From Micromonospora antibiotica (lineage in GTDB: Bacteria > Actinomycetota > Actinomycetes > Mycobacteriales > Micromonosporaceae), in assembly GCF_017599305.1 (NCBI RefSeq), contig NZ_JAGFWR010000010.1, positions 1-64,000 of the forward strand: 64,000 bases of DNA, given 5' to 3'. Position 1 is the stretch's first letter. The number at the start of each line of letters is the position of its first letter. Positions 1-7,473 of the stretch are shown one piece after another. The notes below the pieces were generated by a model, which did no database searches, was not told where the DNA came from, and saw only the letters and a program-made list of their open reading frames with translations. The position numbers and the translations under genes are program-made.

Positions 1-150
1 GGCCCCCGCGCTGGCCCACCGGCCCCCGCGCTGGCCCACCGGCCCCCGCGCTGGCCCACCGGCCCCCGCGCTGGCCCACCGGCCCCCGCGCTGGCCCACC
101 GGCCCCCGCGCTGGCCCACCGACCCCCGCGCTGGCCCACCGACCCCCTTG
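1..150. repeat. Tandem array of a 20-bp unit at the window edge
   Basis: Six identical copies of GGCCCCCGCGCTGGCCCACC fill 1-120. A seventh copy at 121-140 has G to A at its second base, and a decayed start of an eighth follows at 141-150. The array begins at base 1, so its true length is unknown. A 20-bp unit shifts frame at each copy, so it is unlikely to be coding. From 150 to 225 the DNA continues as looser CGCCAGCC-type repeats, perhaps decayed relatives. Confidence 0.95.
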
Positions 151-516
151 CCGGCTGGCGGGGCTGGCCCGCCGGCCCGCCAGCTCCGCCAGCCCTCGCC
201 AGCCCGCCAGCCCTTGCCAGCCCGCTGGGCGACGTAACCGGAGGGTCCGGGCGAAGAGCAGGCGGCGTCCGTAGGCATAGGCAATTCCGAGGGCGTGGGC
301 CGTGACCGGCTGTGGGGCGGGCGGAACAAGCGCGGGATGAAGCAAGGGAGGCCGGGGCAGGGGAGGGCGGGCGGAGCAGAGGGCAGGCTGGGGACGGGGA
401 GGCGGGCAGGAGGCGGGGAGGCGGGCAGGGGCGGTGACGGTGGGGATGCGGCCCGTGATGTGGGATCCCGCACGTGGTCATTGGCCCACCTCCGCAGGGT
501 GTGGGAGCATGGCTGC
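151..516. other. GC-rich stretch without a recognisable gene
   Basis: No convincing coding region is seen. Bases 300-440 are strongly G-rich on the plus strand with irregular GGCGGGCAGG and GGCGGGGAGG motifs. The promoter of the sulfur operon should lie in the last part, upstream of the leader peptide at 517, but no clear -35/-10 pair could be picked. Confidence 0.5.
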
Positions 517-603
517 ATGACCGCCGCTGTCGTCCGCCGCTTCGTGGCCCGTCGCCACGTCGACTACGGCCGCGTGCGCAGCGCGATCTGTCCGGCCCAC
601 TGA
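517..603 (+). CDS. Cysteine-containing leader peptide upstream of the sulfite reductase operon
   Basis: A 28-residue ORF starts with ATG at 517, nine bases after GGGAG (503-507). Its second half reads ARRHVDYGRVRSAICPAH. An RRHVDxxRVxSAxC core is what I recall from short peptides annotated as putative leader peptides ahead of sulfur genes in actinomycetes. The single Cys codon lies four codons before the stop. The peptide itself probably has no function; ribosome progress through the Cys codon would report cysteine supply and influence folding of the 138-nt region before sirA. This role is inferred. An ATG at 509 gives only a three-residue frame, and the longer frame running upstream from 295 is GC-driven. 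Confidence 0.6.
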   Translation: MTAAVVRRFVARRHVDYGRVRSAICPAH

Positions 604-741
604 CGACGCCCGACTCATTCGTCTCGGGCGCGTGTTCCGCGCCGGCCGTTCCGACACCGTTGTCCTCGGCCCTTCCCGGGCCGGCTGCCGCCGCGAGCGC
701 GCTCCCACCGAGGCACCGCAGAGACAACGGAGGACGCCGCG
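604..741 (+). promoter_or_regulatory. Possible attenuator region before sirA
   Basis: This 138-nt untranslated segment links the leader peptide to sirA. It contains short GC hairpins, for example GGCCC paired with GGGCC around 678-692, and ends in the strong Shine-Dalgarno CGGAGGA at 728-734. Competing hairpins consistent with attenuation are possible but were not folded. Confidence 0.35.
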
Positions 742-2463
742 ATGGCGGTCAGCAGCACCCCGGCCCGTCCCGGGACCCCGACGGCCACCGCCGTTCCCGC
801 CACCCGTGCCCCCCGTCGTCCCCGTGGCGAGGGACAGTGGGCCCTCGGCCACCGTGAGCCGCTCAACCCCAACGAGCGGATCAAGAAGGACGACGACCCG
901 CTGAACGTCCGGGCCCGGATCGAGAACATCTACGCCCACGGTGGTTTCGCCTCCATCGACCCACAGGACCTGCGCGGCCGGTTCCGCTGGTGGGGCCTCT
1001 ACACCCAGCGCAAGGCCGGAATCGACGGCGGGCGCACCGCCGTGCTGGAGCCGCACGAGCTGGAGGACGAGTTCTTCATGCTCCGGGTCCGGGTCGACGG
1101 CGGCCAGCTCTCCCTGGCCCAGCTCCGGGTGATCGCCGACATCTCCCGGGAGTTCGCCCGGGACACCGCCGACATCACCGACCGGCAGAACATCCAGTAC
1201 CACTGGATCCGGGTCGAGGACATGCCGGAGATCTGGCGTCGGCTGGAGTCGGTCGGCCTGCAGACCACCGAGGCGTGCGGGGACTGCCCCCGTATCGTGC
1301 TGGGCAGCCCGGTCGCCGGGGTCGCCGAGGACGAGGTGCTCGACCCGACCCCCGCGCTCGACGAGATCGTCAGCCGGTACGTCGGCGACAAGGCGTACTC
1401 GAACCTGCCCCGCAAGTTCAAGACCACGATTTCCTGGCTGGTCGACACCCCGTACGAGGCGAACGACATCGCCTTCCTCGGGGTGGAGCACCCGGAGCAC
1501 GGCCCCGGCTTCGACGTCTGGGTCGGTGGCGGCCTGTCCACCAACCCGATGCTGGCCAAGCGGCTCGGCGTCTGGGTGCCGCTGGCCGAGGTACCGGACG
1601 TCTGGGCGGGGGTGGTCGGCATCTTCCGCGACTACGGCTACCGCCGGCTGCGCAACCGCGCGCGGCTGAAGTTCCTGGTCGCCGACTGGGGCGTGGAGAA
1701 GTTCCGCGAGGTGCTGGAAAAGGAATACCTGGGGCGTACCCTGCTCGACGGCCCGGCCCCGCAACTGCCCGACAAGCCGGTCGACCACATCGGCGTGCAC
1801 CGGCAGCGCGACGGGCTCAACTACGTCGGGGCCGCCCCGGTGGTCGGGCGGGTCTCCGGCGGGCAGTTGACCAAGCTCGCCGACGTGGTCGAGGCGCACG
1901 GCAGCGGCCGGGTGCGGCTCACGCCGTACCAGAAGCTGCTGGTGCTGGACGTGCCGCCGGCGCGGACCGAGTCCCTGGTCGACGAGCTGCGCGGGATCGG
2001 CCTGGAGGCCCGGCCGTCGGCCTGGCGGCGCGGCACCATGGCCTGCACCGGCATCGAATTCTGCAAGCTGGCCATCGTCGAGACCAAGGCGCGCGGCGAG
2101 GAGCTGGTGGCCCGGCTGGAGGAGCGGCTGCGCGACTTCGACGCCGACATCTCCATCCACCTCAACGGCTGCCCGAACGCCTGCGCGCGCACCCAGGTCG
2201 CCGACATCGGCCTCAAGGGCCAGCTGGTGGTCGGCCCGGACGGCCGGCAGGTGGAGGGCTTCCAGGTGCACCTCGGCGGCGGGTTGGGGATGGCCCAGGG
2301 CCAGACCGCCGGGTTCGGCCGCAAGCTGCGCGGCCTGAAGACCACCGCCGACGAGCTTCCCGAGTACGTGGAACGACTGGCCCGCCGCTACCTGGCCGGC
2401 CGGACCGAGGGCGAGACGTTCGCCAACTGGGTGATCAGGGTCGACGAGGAGGAACTCCGATGA
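742..2463 (+). CDS. sirA: Ferredoxin-dependent sulfite reductase (siroheme/4Fe-4S)
   Basis: This enzyme reduces sulfite to sulfide with six electrons from ferredoxin, in assimilatory sulfate reduction in the cytoplasm. The 573-residue protein has the two-repeat nitrite/sulfite reductase architecture. The cluster-siroheme motif is visible as C435-x5-C441 and C477-x3-C481, the latter in NGCPNAC. The ATG at 742 follows CGGAGGA at 728-734. The next genes are a zinc-ribbon mini-protein and cysH (APS reductase), then a siroheme chelatase, so sulfite is the likely substrate. The same family includes ferredoxin-nitrite reductase (NirA), and sequence alone cannot exclude nitrite activity. Regulation may involve the Cys leader peptide at 517. 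Confidence 0.9.
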   Translation: MAVSSTPARPGTPTATAVPATRAPRRPRGEGQWALGHREPLNPNERIKKDDDPLNVRARIENIYAHGGFASIDPQDLRGRFRWWGLYTQRKAGIDGGRTAVLEPHELEDEFFMLRVRVDGGQLSLAQLRVIADISREFARDTADITDRQNIQYHWIRVEDMPEIWRRLESVGLQTTEACGDCPRIVLGSPVAGVAEDEVLDPTPALDEIVSRYVGDKAYSNLPRKFKTTISWLVDTPYEANDIAFLGVEHPEHGPGFDVWVGGGLSTNPMLAKRLGVWVPLAEVPDVWAGVVGIFRDYGYRRLRNRARLKFLVADWGVEKFREVLEKEYLGRTLLDGPAPQLPDKPVDHIGVHRQRDGLNYVGAAPVVGRVSGGQLTKLADVVEAHGSGRVRLTPYQKLLVLDVPPARTESLVDELRGIGLEARPSAWRRGTMACTGIEFCKLAIVETKARGEELVARLEERLRDFDADISIHLNGCPNACARTQVADIGLKGQLVVGPDGRQVEGFQVHLGGGLGMAQGQTAGFGRKLRGLKTTADELPEYVERLARRYLAGRTEGETFANWVIRVDEEELR

Positions 2464-2618
2464 GCGAAACCCGATCCGCGCCGCTGTACTGCCCGTACTG
2501 CGGCGAAGAGGACCTGCGGCCGAACGAGGCCGGACACGGCGCCTGGGAGTGCCACGCCTGCGCCCGGGTCTTCACCGTGAAGTTCAACGGCCTGCTGAGT
2601 CGGGCGGTGGCCCGGTGA
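2460..2618 (+). CDS. Small zinc-ribbon protein of the sulfite reductase operon
   Basis: A 52-residue protein sits between sirA and cysH and overlaps both by four bases (ATGA at 2460, GTGA at 2615), so translation of all three is probably coupled. It has two CxxC knuckles, CPYCG near residue 11 and CHAC near residue 36, a likely zinc ribbon. Small proteins of this kind are conserved at this position in actinomycete sulfur operons. The function is unknown; a role in assembly or electron delivery to SirA is only a guess. Confidence 0.85.
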   Translation: MSETRSAPLYCPYCGEEDLRPNEAGHGAWECHACARVFTVKFNGLLSRAVAR

Positions 2619-3394
2619 CCCGCCTGCTGTCCGCCACGGGCCTGGGCCTGGTCGGTTCCGGCGGCCCGAAGCTGACCGATCCGGCCCGCCGTGACCCCGC
2701 CCGGCGTGACCCGGCCGAGTTGCGGGCGTTGGCCGAGCGGGCCGGCCGCGAGCTGGAGGGCGCCCCGGCGCTGGAGATCGCCCGCTGGGCGGCCGACACC
2801 TTCGGCGACCGGTTCTGCGTGACCAGTTCGATGGCCGACGCCGTGCTCGCCCACCTGGTGTCCCGGGTCGCCCCCGGGGTGGACGTGGTCTTCCTCGACA
2901 CCGGGCTGCACTTCCCGGAGACGCTACGGGTCCGCGACGAGGTGGCCCGCCGCCTGCCGGTGAACGTGCGTTCGATCCGGCCCCGGCAGACCGTCGGCCA
3001 GCAGGACGGCGAGTACGGCCCCCGACTGTTCAACCGCTCCCCGGACGACTGCTGCCAGCTGCGCAAGGTGGAGCCGTTGGAGCGGGCCCTGTCCGGTTAC
3101 GACGCCTGGGCCGCCGGGCTGCGCCGGGACGAGTCGCCGACCCGGGCGAACACGCCGGTGGTGACGTTCGACCCCCGGCGCGGCAAGGTCAAGGTGAACC
3201 CGATCGCCGCCTGGTCGCAGGCCGACGTGGACTCCTACATCTCCCGCTACGACATCCCGGTCAACGAGTTGCTCGGCCGGGGCTACGGCTCGATCGGCTG
3301 CTGGCCGTGCACCCGCCGGACCAAGGCGGGGGAGGACCCCCGGTCCGGCCGGTGGGCGATGTTCGAGAAGACCGAGTGCGGTCTGCACCTCTGA
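2615..3394 (+). CDS. cysH: Adenylyl-sulfate (APS) reductase CysH
   Basis: This enzyme reduces activated sulfate to sulfite using thioredoxin. The 259-residue protein is of the 4Fe-4S type: the paired cysteines C146-C147 (DDCCQLRK) and C229-x2-C232 (GCWPC) bind the cluster. That points to APS rather than PAPS as substrate by the usual family rule. The catalytic cysteine is C255 in the C-terminal ECGLHL. The GTG at 2615 overlaps the previous stop. An in-frame ATG at 2549 lies inside the zinc-ribbon gene and is less likely. CysH makes the sulfite that SirA consumes. No cysDN (ATP sulfurylase) genes are present in the window. Confidence 0.93.
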   Translation: MTRLLSATGLGLVGSGGPKLTDPARRDPARRDPAELRALAERAGRELEGAPALEIARWAADTFGDRFCVTSSMADAVLAHLVSRVAPGVDVVFLDTGLHFPETLRVRDEVARRLPVNVRSIRPRQTVGQQDGEYGPRLFNRSPDDCCQLRKVEPLERALSGYDAWAAGLRRDESPTRANTPVVTFDPRRGKVKVNPIAAWSQADVDSYISRYDIPVNELLGRGYGSIGCWPCTRRTKAGEDPRSGRWAMFEKTECGLHL

Positions 3395-3414
3395 CCGGCC
3401 CGGAGCGCGTTCCG

Positions 3415-4257
3415 GTGGCCGGCGTGGGACTCACCACGCCGGCCACCGGCCTGTCCGGTGCCGCCGTCGCGCCCGCCGTGGTGCGGCCCGGTGCCGCCGT
3501 CGCGTCCGGCGCGGCGCGGCCCGGCTCCGGGGTGCCGGTGGTGCTGGTGGCGCACGGCAGCCGGGACCTGCGGGCGGCGGCGGCGACCCGGGCGTTGGCC
3601 GGTGCCGTCGAGGCCGCCCGGCCGGGCACCCCGGTGTTGCCCAGCTGGTTGGACCACACCGATCCGGGGCCGACGGAGGTGCTGCGGGGGCTGGCTGCCG
3701 CCGGTCACCGGACGGCGGTCGTGGTGCCGTTGCTGCTCACCGCCGCCTACCACCGTCGGGTGGACGTCCCGGCGGCGGTCACGGCGGCCCGGCAGGTCGC
3801 GCCCGGGCTGACGGTACGGGTGACCGACGTGCTCGGTCCGGCCGACGGGACGGTGGACGCGGGGCTGCTGGCCGGGCTGGCCGGCCGGTTGGCCGAGGCC
3901 CGACCCGGGCCGGTGGACGCGTTGGTGCTGGCGGCGGCGGGCACCCGGGATGCGCGGGCCCGTGGTTCGGTGGGGCGGGTCGCCGCCGCCGTGGCTGACA
4001 GTTTCGGGGTGCCCTGCACCGTGTCGTACGCCTCGGCGGCCCCACCGACCGCCGACGTGGCGGTGACCCGGCTGCGCGGGGCGGGTGCCCGTCGGGTGGC
4101 GGTGGTGGCGTACTTCCTGGCCCCGGGGCTGTTCCACGACTCGGTGGTGGCGGCGGCCGACCGGGCGGGTGCGGTGGCCGTCAGCGGGCCGTTGGACGAC
4201 TCGCCGGAGTTGGTCGACCTGGTGCTGCGCCGGGTCGACGCCACCGCTGCGGAGTGA
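3415..4257 (+). CDS. Sirohydrochlorin chelatase, CbiX/SirB family
   Basis: This gene probably inserts iron into sirohydrochlorin to make the siroheme needed by SirA. The 280-residue protein has two related halves. The first carries the active-site HGSRD (H47) and the family signature AYHRRVD (H113); the second has the degenerate counterpart AAGTRDAR. GTG 3415 follows GGAG at 3402-3405 with good spacing. Upstream in-frame starts at 3376 or 3307 would run back into cysH. The gap to cysH is 20 nt, so it is the last gene of the operon. A cobalt-chelating role in B12 synthesis is possible for this family, but no cobalamin genes are nearby. Confidence 0.85.
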   Translation: MAGVGLTTPATGLSGAAVAPAVVRPGAAVASGAARPGSGVPVVLVAHGSRDLRAAAATRALAGAVEAARPGTPVLPSWLDHTDPGPTEVLRGLAAAGHRTAVVVPLLLTAAYHRRVDVPAAVTAARQVAPGLTVRVTDVLGPADGTVDAGLLAGLAGRLAEARPGPVDALVLAAAGTRDARARGSVGRVAAAVADSFGVPCTVSYASAAPPTADVAVTRLRGAGARRVAVVAYFLAPGLFHDSVVAAADRAGAVAVSGPLDDSPELVDLVLRRVDATAAE

Positions 4258-4347
4258 TGTGCGTCACTGCCCCGGCGCTACTTTCCGTGATTGCGCCGAC
4301 ACCGGCATTTCGGTCCGCTTGATCACGCAGAGTGTGGAAAGCAGAAC

Positions 4348-4377
4348 GCCCCGGCGGGGTGTGAACCCGGCCGGGGC
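4348..4377 (-). terminator. Hairpin terminator downstream of whiB1
   Basis: GCCCCGGC (4348-4355) pairs with GCCGGGGC (4370-4377). On the minus strand it lies 19 nt after the whiB1 stop and is followed by GTTCTGCTTT. It may also stop readthrough from the sulfur operon on the plus strand. Confidence 0.6.
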
Positions 4378-4396
4378 GAACAGCGTGTGATGGTTT

Positions 4397-4654
4397 TCAG
4401 GCGGAGTGAGCGCGCAGCACCCGGAGCCCGCCACGGCGCTTGACCGCGCGGCGCTCCTCCTCGCTCATCCCGCCCCAGACGCCGGCGTCCTGACCGGACT
4501 CCAGTGCCCACTGGAGGCACTGGTCGGTCACGGAGCAGCGCCGGCAGACGGCCTTGGCCTGCTCGACCTGAAGAACAGCCGGGCCGGACGTCCCGATCGG
4601 GAAGAACAGCTCCGGGTCCTCGTCGCGGCAGACGGCATTGTGACGCCAGTCCAT
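4397..4654 (-). CDS. whiB1: WhiB1-type iron-sulfur transcription factor
   Basis: This small redox-sensitive regulator binds a 4Fe-4S cluster and acts at promoters with the principal sigma factor. The 85-residue protein begins MDWRHNAVC and matches the WhiB1/WblE subgroup closely. Cluster ligands are C9, C37, C40 and C46 (CRRC then C), followed by the GVWGG turn near residue 58 and a basic tail (RRAVKRR) for DNA contact. ATG 4654 is preceded by GAGGAG; the open frame runs on to 4828, but that extension lacks family similarity. WhiB1 is essential and nitric-oxide-responsive in Mycobacterium tuberculosis; function here is by family. Confidence 0.93.
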   Translation of the reverse strand: MDWRHNAVCRDEDPELFFPIGTSGPAVLQVEQAKAVCRRCSVTDQCLQWALESGQDAGVWGGMSEEERRAVKRRGGLRVLRAHSA

Positions 4655-5096
4655 GGCGGCAACACTCCTCATTCTGGATGGATGGCAGATAACGCTGGTG
4701 CTTTTCTTATTTGCGTCCGCAGTGCCGGTCGTCACGGTTCGCGTACGACTATTCAGCATTGCGTGAGCAGACTCGTTCAGCGCCTGGGCCTGCTGGAACT
4801 GCTCAACCGGCCGAGCATGTCCTGGCAATGTCCCGGTAACTCAAGTTCGCTTGTGAATACTTTCACGAACGAACGCGATGTCAAGGGGTGACGCTCGGAA
4901 AAACTCCGCTCGGTGAGCAAGCTCACGACCCTTTTGTCGGGTTCTCAGGCTTCCCTGTTACCCGGCGTACCACAGTCGAGGATCAATATAGTACAGTCCG
5001 CGTGACATTGCTGACATTTCCGGCACTCCTCCTCGGTGTGGCGGCCACCGCGCCGCGCGGTGTCCCGACCGCTCGACCTAGGGCGTTACCCGAGAC
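4655..5096. promoter_or_regulatory. Long AT-richer control region upstream of whiB1
   Basis: This 442-nt interval has no credible gene and is less GC-rich than its surroundings. On the minus strand a possible promoter is TGTCAG (plus 5011-5016), a 17-nt spacer, then TACTAT (plus 4988-4993), which would give a leader of more than 300 nt. A CRP-like palindrome lies at 4852-4867. The 70-residue frame at 4888-5100 looks non-coding. Confidence 0.5.
4852..4867. promoter_or_regulatory. CRP/GlxR-like binding site upstream of whiB1
   Basis: TGTGA-ATACTT-TCACG matches the CRP-family consensus TGTGA-N6-TCACA at 9 of 10 conserved positions. It lies about 200 nt upstream of the whiB1 start. In M. tuberculosis whiB1 is controlled by the CRP homologue Rv3676, so the placement is sensible. 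Confidence 0.6.
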
Positions 5097-6047
5097 CTAG
5101 CAGATTACTCTCAGTGCGCCGGAAACGGAGGTGAATCTGACTTTGTGTCGCTCGCCGAGGTAGTCCCCGTCCAGCTGGAAGGCCTGTGGACGGGCCGAGA
5201 CCAGCGTGAACTCCTCCAGATCGTGCAACCGCAGCACCTGCTTGCCGCGCGGATCGGGGTGTCGGGACAGCAACTGAGTCACTGTCCGTGTCGTACTGGC
5301 GACGCGCAGCTGACGTAGCGCCAGCACGTCCAGCCCGAGATCGAACGACGCCTCCGGGTTCGGGTTGACCTCCCGGTCGCCCAGGTACGTCCACGGCGCG
5401 GTGTTCTGGATGATCACCGTGCCCAGCTCGCCCTCGGCCGGCTCCCCGGGCCGCTCCAGGCTGATCGCCGGATGCCGGCGGTGCGCACCGAGGAAGTAGT
5501 GACTGAGGGTGGAACGGAAGTAGAGCGACGGCGAGGACACCCGGCCCCGTCGCCGGGCCTGCTCCACCCGGTGGATCACCGCCGCGTCCAGGCCGAAGCC
5601 CGCGCAGAAGGTGAAGTAGCGGTCGTCGGCCCGCCCCAGCCCGATCGTGCGGGACCGGCCCAGCCGAAGCCCCTCCAGGATCATGCTGGTGCCGTCCGCC
5701 CACTCCCGGGGCAGCCCGAGGGCCCGGGCGAAGACGTTCGTCGAACCACCCGGCACGGTGGCCAGCGCCGGCAACCGCTCCGCCGGGGAGCCCCCGGTGC
5801 GGATCGTCGGCGGATCGGCCGTCATCAGGCCGTTGACCACCTCGTTGACGGTGCCGTCACCACCGAGCGTGACCACCAGGTCGACGCCCTCCTGGGCGGC
5901 CTCCCGGGCCAGGTCGGTGGCGTGACCCCGACGTCGGGTGTACCGCACCGACAGGTCTACTTGGCTGCGCAGCGCCCGGACCAGCACGTCCCGGCTGCGT
6001 TCGCTGGTGGTGGTGGCCTTCGGATTGACCACCAGGACGGCCCGCAT
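5097..6047 (-). CDS. Diacylglycerol/lipid kinase family protein
   Basis: This is a 316-residue member of the diacylglycerol kinase catalytic family, which phosphorylates lipid hydroxyls with ATP at the inner membrane face. The nucleotide-binding motif GGDGTVNEV starts at G62, and PGGSTNVFARALG near residue 100 fits the second conserved block. The C-terminal half is the beta-sandwich of YegS/DgkB-type enzymes. ATG 6047 is chosen because TAAAGT (plus 6055-6060) lies seven bases upstream, as expected for a leaderless mRNA; there is no Shine-Dalgarno. Substrate could be diacylglycerol, a sphingoid-like lipid or another polyprenol or lipid. It diverges from the membrane protein gene at 6090. Confidence 0.85.
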   Translation of the reverse strand: MRAVLVVNPKATTTSERSRDVLVRALRSQVDLSVRYTRRRGHATDLAREAAQEGVDLVVTLGGDGTVNEVVNGLMTADPPTIRTGGSPAERLPALATVPGGSTNVFARALGLPREWADGTSMILEGLRLGRSRTIGLGRADDRYFTFCAGFGLDAAVIHRVEQARRRGRVSSPSLYFRSTLSHYFLGAHRRHPAISLERPGEPAEGELGTVIIQNTAPWTYLGDREVNPNPEASFDLGLDVLALRQLRVASTTRTVTQLLSRHPDPRGKQVLRLHDLEEFTLVSARPQAFQLDGDYLGERHKVRFTSVSGALRVIC

Positions 6048-6054
6048 GGCCGGC

Positions 6055-6082
6055 ACTTTACGTGATCGGGCGGGGGTATCGT
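6055..6082. promoter_or_regulatory. Overlapping divergent leaderless promoters
   Basis: On the minus strand TAAAGT (plus 6055-6060) is seven bases before ATG 6047. On the plus strand TATCGT (6077-6082) is seven bases before GTG 6090. The start codons are only 42 nt apart, so the -10 of each promoter falls in the -35 zone of the other. Confidence 0.55.
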
Positions 6083-6089
6083 GGCCCGC

Positions 6090-6479
6090 GTGACGATCGA
6101 CTCCGCGCCGGTTCCCGACACCCTGCGCTGGGCGGTACGCCTGCTGCGGGCCGAGGCCGTCGCGCTGGCGGCACTCGCCGGCTGGCTGGTCTGGGCCGAC
6201 CTCACCGCCACCCGGACCGACCTGGTCTCGGCACTCTTCGTGACGGGGTTCGCCGTCGGCGGGGCGGCGGCGCTCTGGGCGTTGGGTGGGGCGCTGGCCC
6301 GCCGACGGGCCGGTGCCCGCGCCCCGGCGATGGTGCTGGAGTTGATGCTGCTGCCGGTCGGCTGGTTCATGATCTCCGGCGGGCTGGGCTGGCTCGGCGT
6401 GCCGCTGATGGTGCTCGGTCTCGGCGTCTGCGCGCTGCTGGTCAGCCCACCCACCACGAAGGCCCTGGGCTTCGGCTGA
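6090..6479 (+). CDS. Small four-helix integral membrane protein
   Basis: This 129-residue protein has about four hydrophobic segments (around residues 15-35, 45-70, 80-97 and 100-118) with a short charged loop ARRRAGARA in the middle. I do not recognise the family. GTG 6090 is preferred over GTG 6081 because TATCGT lies seven bases before it and overlaps the 6081 codon. It is divergent from the lipid kinase and convergent with the RsbW-like gene. Confidence 0.7.
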   Translation: MTIDSAPVPDTLRWAVRLLRAEAVALAALAGWLVWADLTATRTDLVSALFVTGFAVGGAAALWALGGALARRRAGARAPAMVLELMLLPVGWFMISGGLGWLGVPLMVLGLGVCALLVSPPTTKALGFG

Positions 6480-6511
6480 CCAACCCGGTGACACCGCGCC
6501 CGGCGGCGGGC

Positions 6512-6916
6512 TCAGTAACCGGAGCGGCGGGTCAGCAGTGAGATGGTGGCCCGGCCGTCGGTCGACTCGGCCGCCGCCGCCGTGGTCAGCGCGGTGAGCA
6601 CCTTCCAGGCGAACGAGGACTCGCCCGGGAGGGCGGCCCCGCGCACGGTCGGCACCGTCACCTCGACGGTCAGCGCGTCCTCGGTGACCGCGAAGCGGCA
6701 CTCCAACTCGGCGTCGCGGGTGGCGATGGCGAGCAGCATCGCGCACGCCTCGTCCACCGCGATGCGCAGGTCCTCGATCTCGTCGAGCGCGAACTGGAGA
6801 CGGGCCGCGAGGCCCGCCGTGGCGGTGCGCAGTACGCCCAGGTAGCCGCCGTCGGCGGGCACGGTGAGGTGCACCACGTCGTCGTCGGTCGCTGGCTGGC
6901 CGGTCAGTTGAGTCAC
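6512..6916 (-). CDS. RsbW/UsfX-like anti-sigma factor, atypical
   Basis: The 134-residue protein resembles actinobacterial SigB/SigF-type anti-sigma factors (HATPase_c_2). It has the IEDLRIAVDEACAMLL helix corresponding to the N box and a C-terminal SSFAWKVLTALTT segment. The usual N-box asparagine is not evident and no DxGxG ATP motif is seen, so kinase activity is doubtful. It overlaps the GNAT gene by four bases (GTGA at 6913-6916) and so ends the sodN operon. No sigma factor or anti-anti-sigma gene is adjacent, which is unusual for RsbW homologues. Partner unknown. Confidence 0.7.
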   Translation of the reverse strand: MTQLTGQPATDDDVVHLTVPADGGYLGVLRTATAGLAARLQFALDEIEDLRIAVDEACAMLLAIATRDAELECRFAVTEDALTVEVTVPTVRGAALPGESSFAWKVLTALTTAAAAESTDGRATISLLTRRSGY

Positions 6917-7473
6917 GCCTCATCCCCCCGGTCCGGGACTCTACCCGGCCGGGCATCCGGACGCGTGGCCGACGTCACCCCTACCGCGGCGAGCGCGCGC
7001 AGGGCCGCCCCGTCGAGCCGGTAGGGCACCCACTCGGTCATCGGCCCGGCCCCGATCGAGGCGTAGAACCGGGCGGCCGGGTTCCAGTCGATCATCCACC
7101 AGTCGAGCCGCTGGTAACCGCGTTCGACGCAGATCCCGGCGAGGCTGGCGAGCAGCGCCCGACCGGCCCCGGTGCCCCGGTGGGTCGGGCGGACGTACAG
7201 GTCCTCCAGGTAGATGCCGTGCACACCGGCCCAGGTGGAGAAGTTGAGGAACCACAGCGCGAAGCCGACCGGCTGGTCGTCGTCGTCCACGGCGACGTGC
7301 CCGAACAGGGCCGGTGCGGGGCCGAACAGCGCGGTGTCCAGCTGCGCCGTGGTGAGCCGGCACCGGTCGGCGGCCCGTTCGTAGTCGGCCAACTCGTGCA
7401 CCATCGCGACGACGGCCGGCACGTCCTCAGGACGTGCCGGCCGGATCGTCGGTGCCGTGGCGGGCACGGTCAC
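6913..7473 (-). CDS. GNAT-family N-acetyltransferase
   Basis: This 186-residue protein has the acetyl-CoA-binding motif A, RPTHRGTGAGRALL, near residue 115, and the C-terminal FYASIGA segment typical of GNAT enzymes. The FLNFSTWAGVHGIYLEDLYV stretch resembles the diamine (spermidine-type) N-acetyltransferase subgroup, so a polyamine-like amine substrate is plausible but unproven. GTG 7473 overlaps the sodN stop by four bases, and its own stop overlaps the RsbW-like start, so three proteins come from one coupled transcript. Confidence 0.8.
   Translation of the reverse strand: MTVPATAPTIRPARPEDVPAVVAMVHELADYERAADRCRLTTAQLDTALFGPAPALFGHVAVDDDDQPVGFALWFLNFSTWAGVHGIYLEDLYVRPTHRGTGAGRALLASLAGICVERGYQRLDWWMIDWNPAARFYASIGAGPMTEWVPYRLDGAALRALAAVGVTSATRPDARPGRVPDRGDEA

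Noticed and set aside
1..150. CRISPR array
   Set aside because: The 20-bp units are contiguous with no spacers and no cas genes are present.
295..603. 102-residue frame containing the leader peptide
   Set aside because: Residues before the ATG at 517 are G-rich low complexity with no start signal; only the last 28 codons have a Shine-Dalgarno and a recognisable core.
478..2271. 597-residue open frame on the minus strand across sirA
   Set aside because: It is the GC-driven antisense shadow of a gene with clear cluster motifs; its composition is low-complexity Arg/Gly/Asp/His and it resembles no family.
4655..4828. N-terminal extension of the WhiB frame
   Set aside because: WhiB1 proteins begin at MDWRH, which has its own GAGGAG; the extension lies in the control region.
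4888..5100. 70-residue plus-strand frame
   Set aside because: Less GC-biased, no Shine-Dalgarno or similarity, and it lies inside the whiB1 control region.
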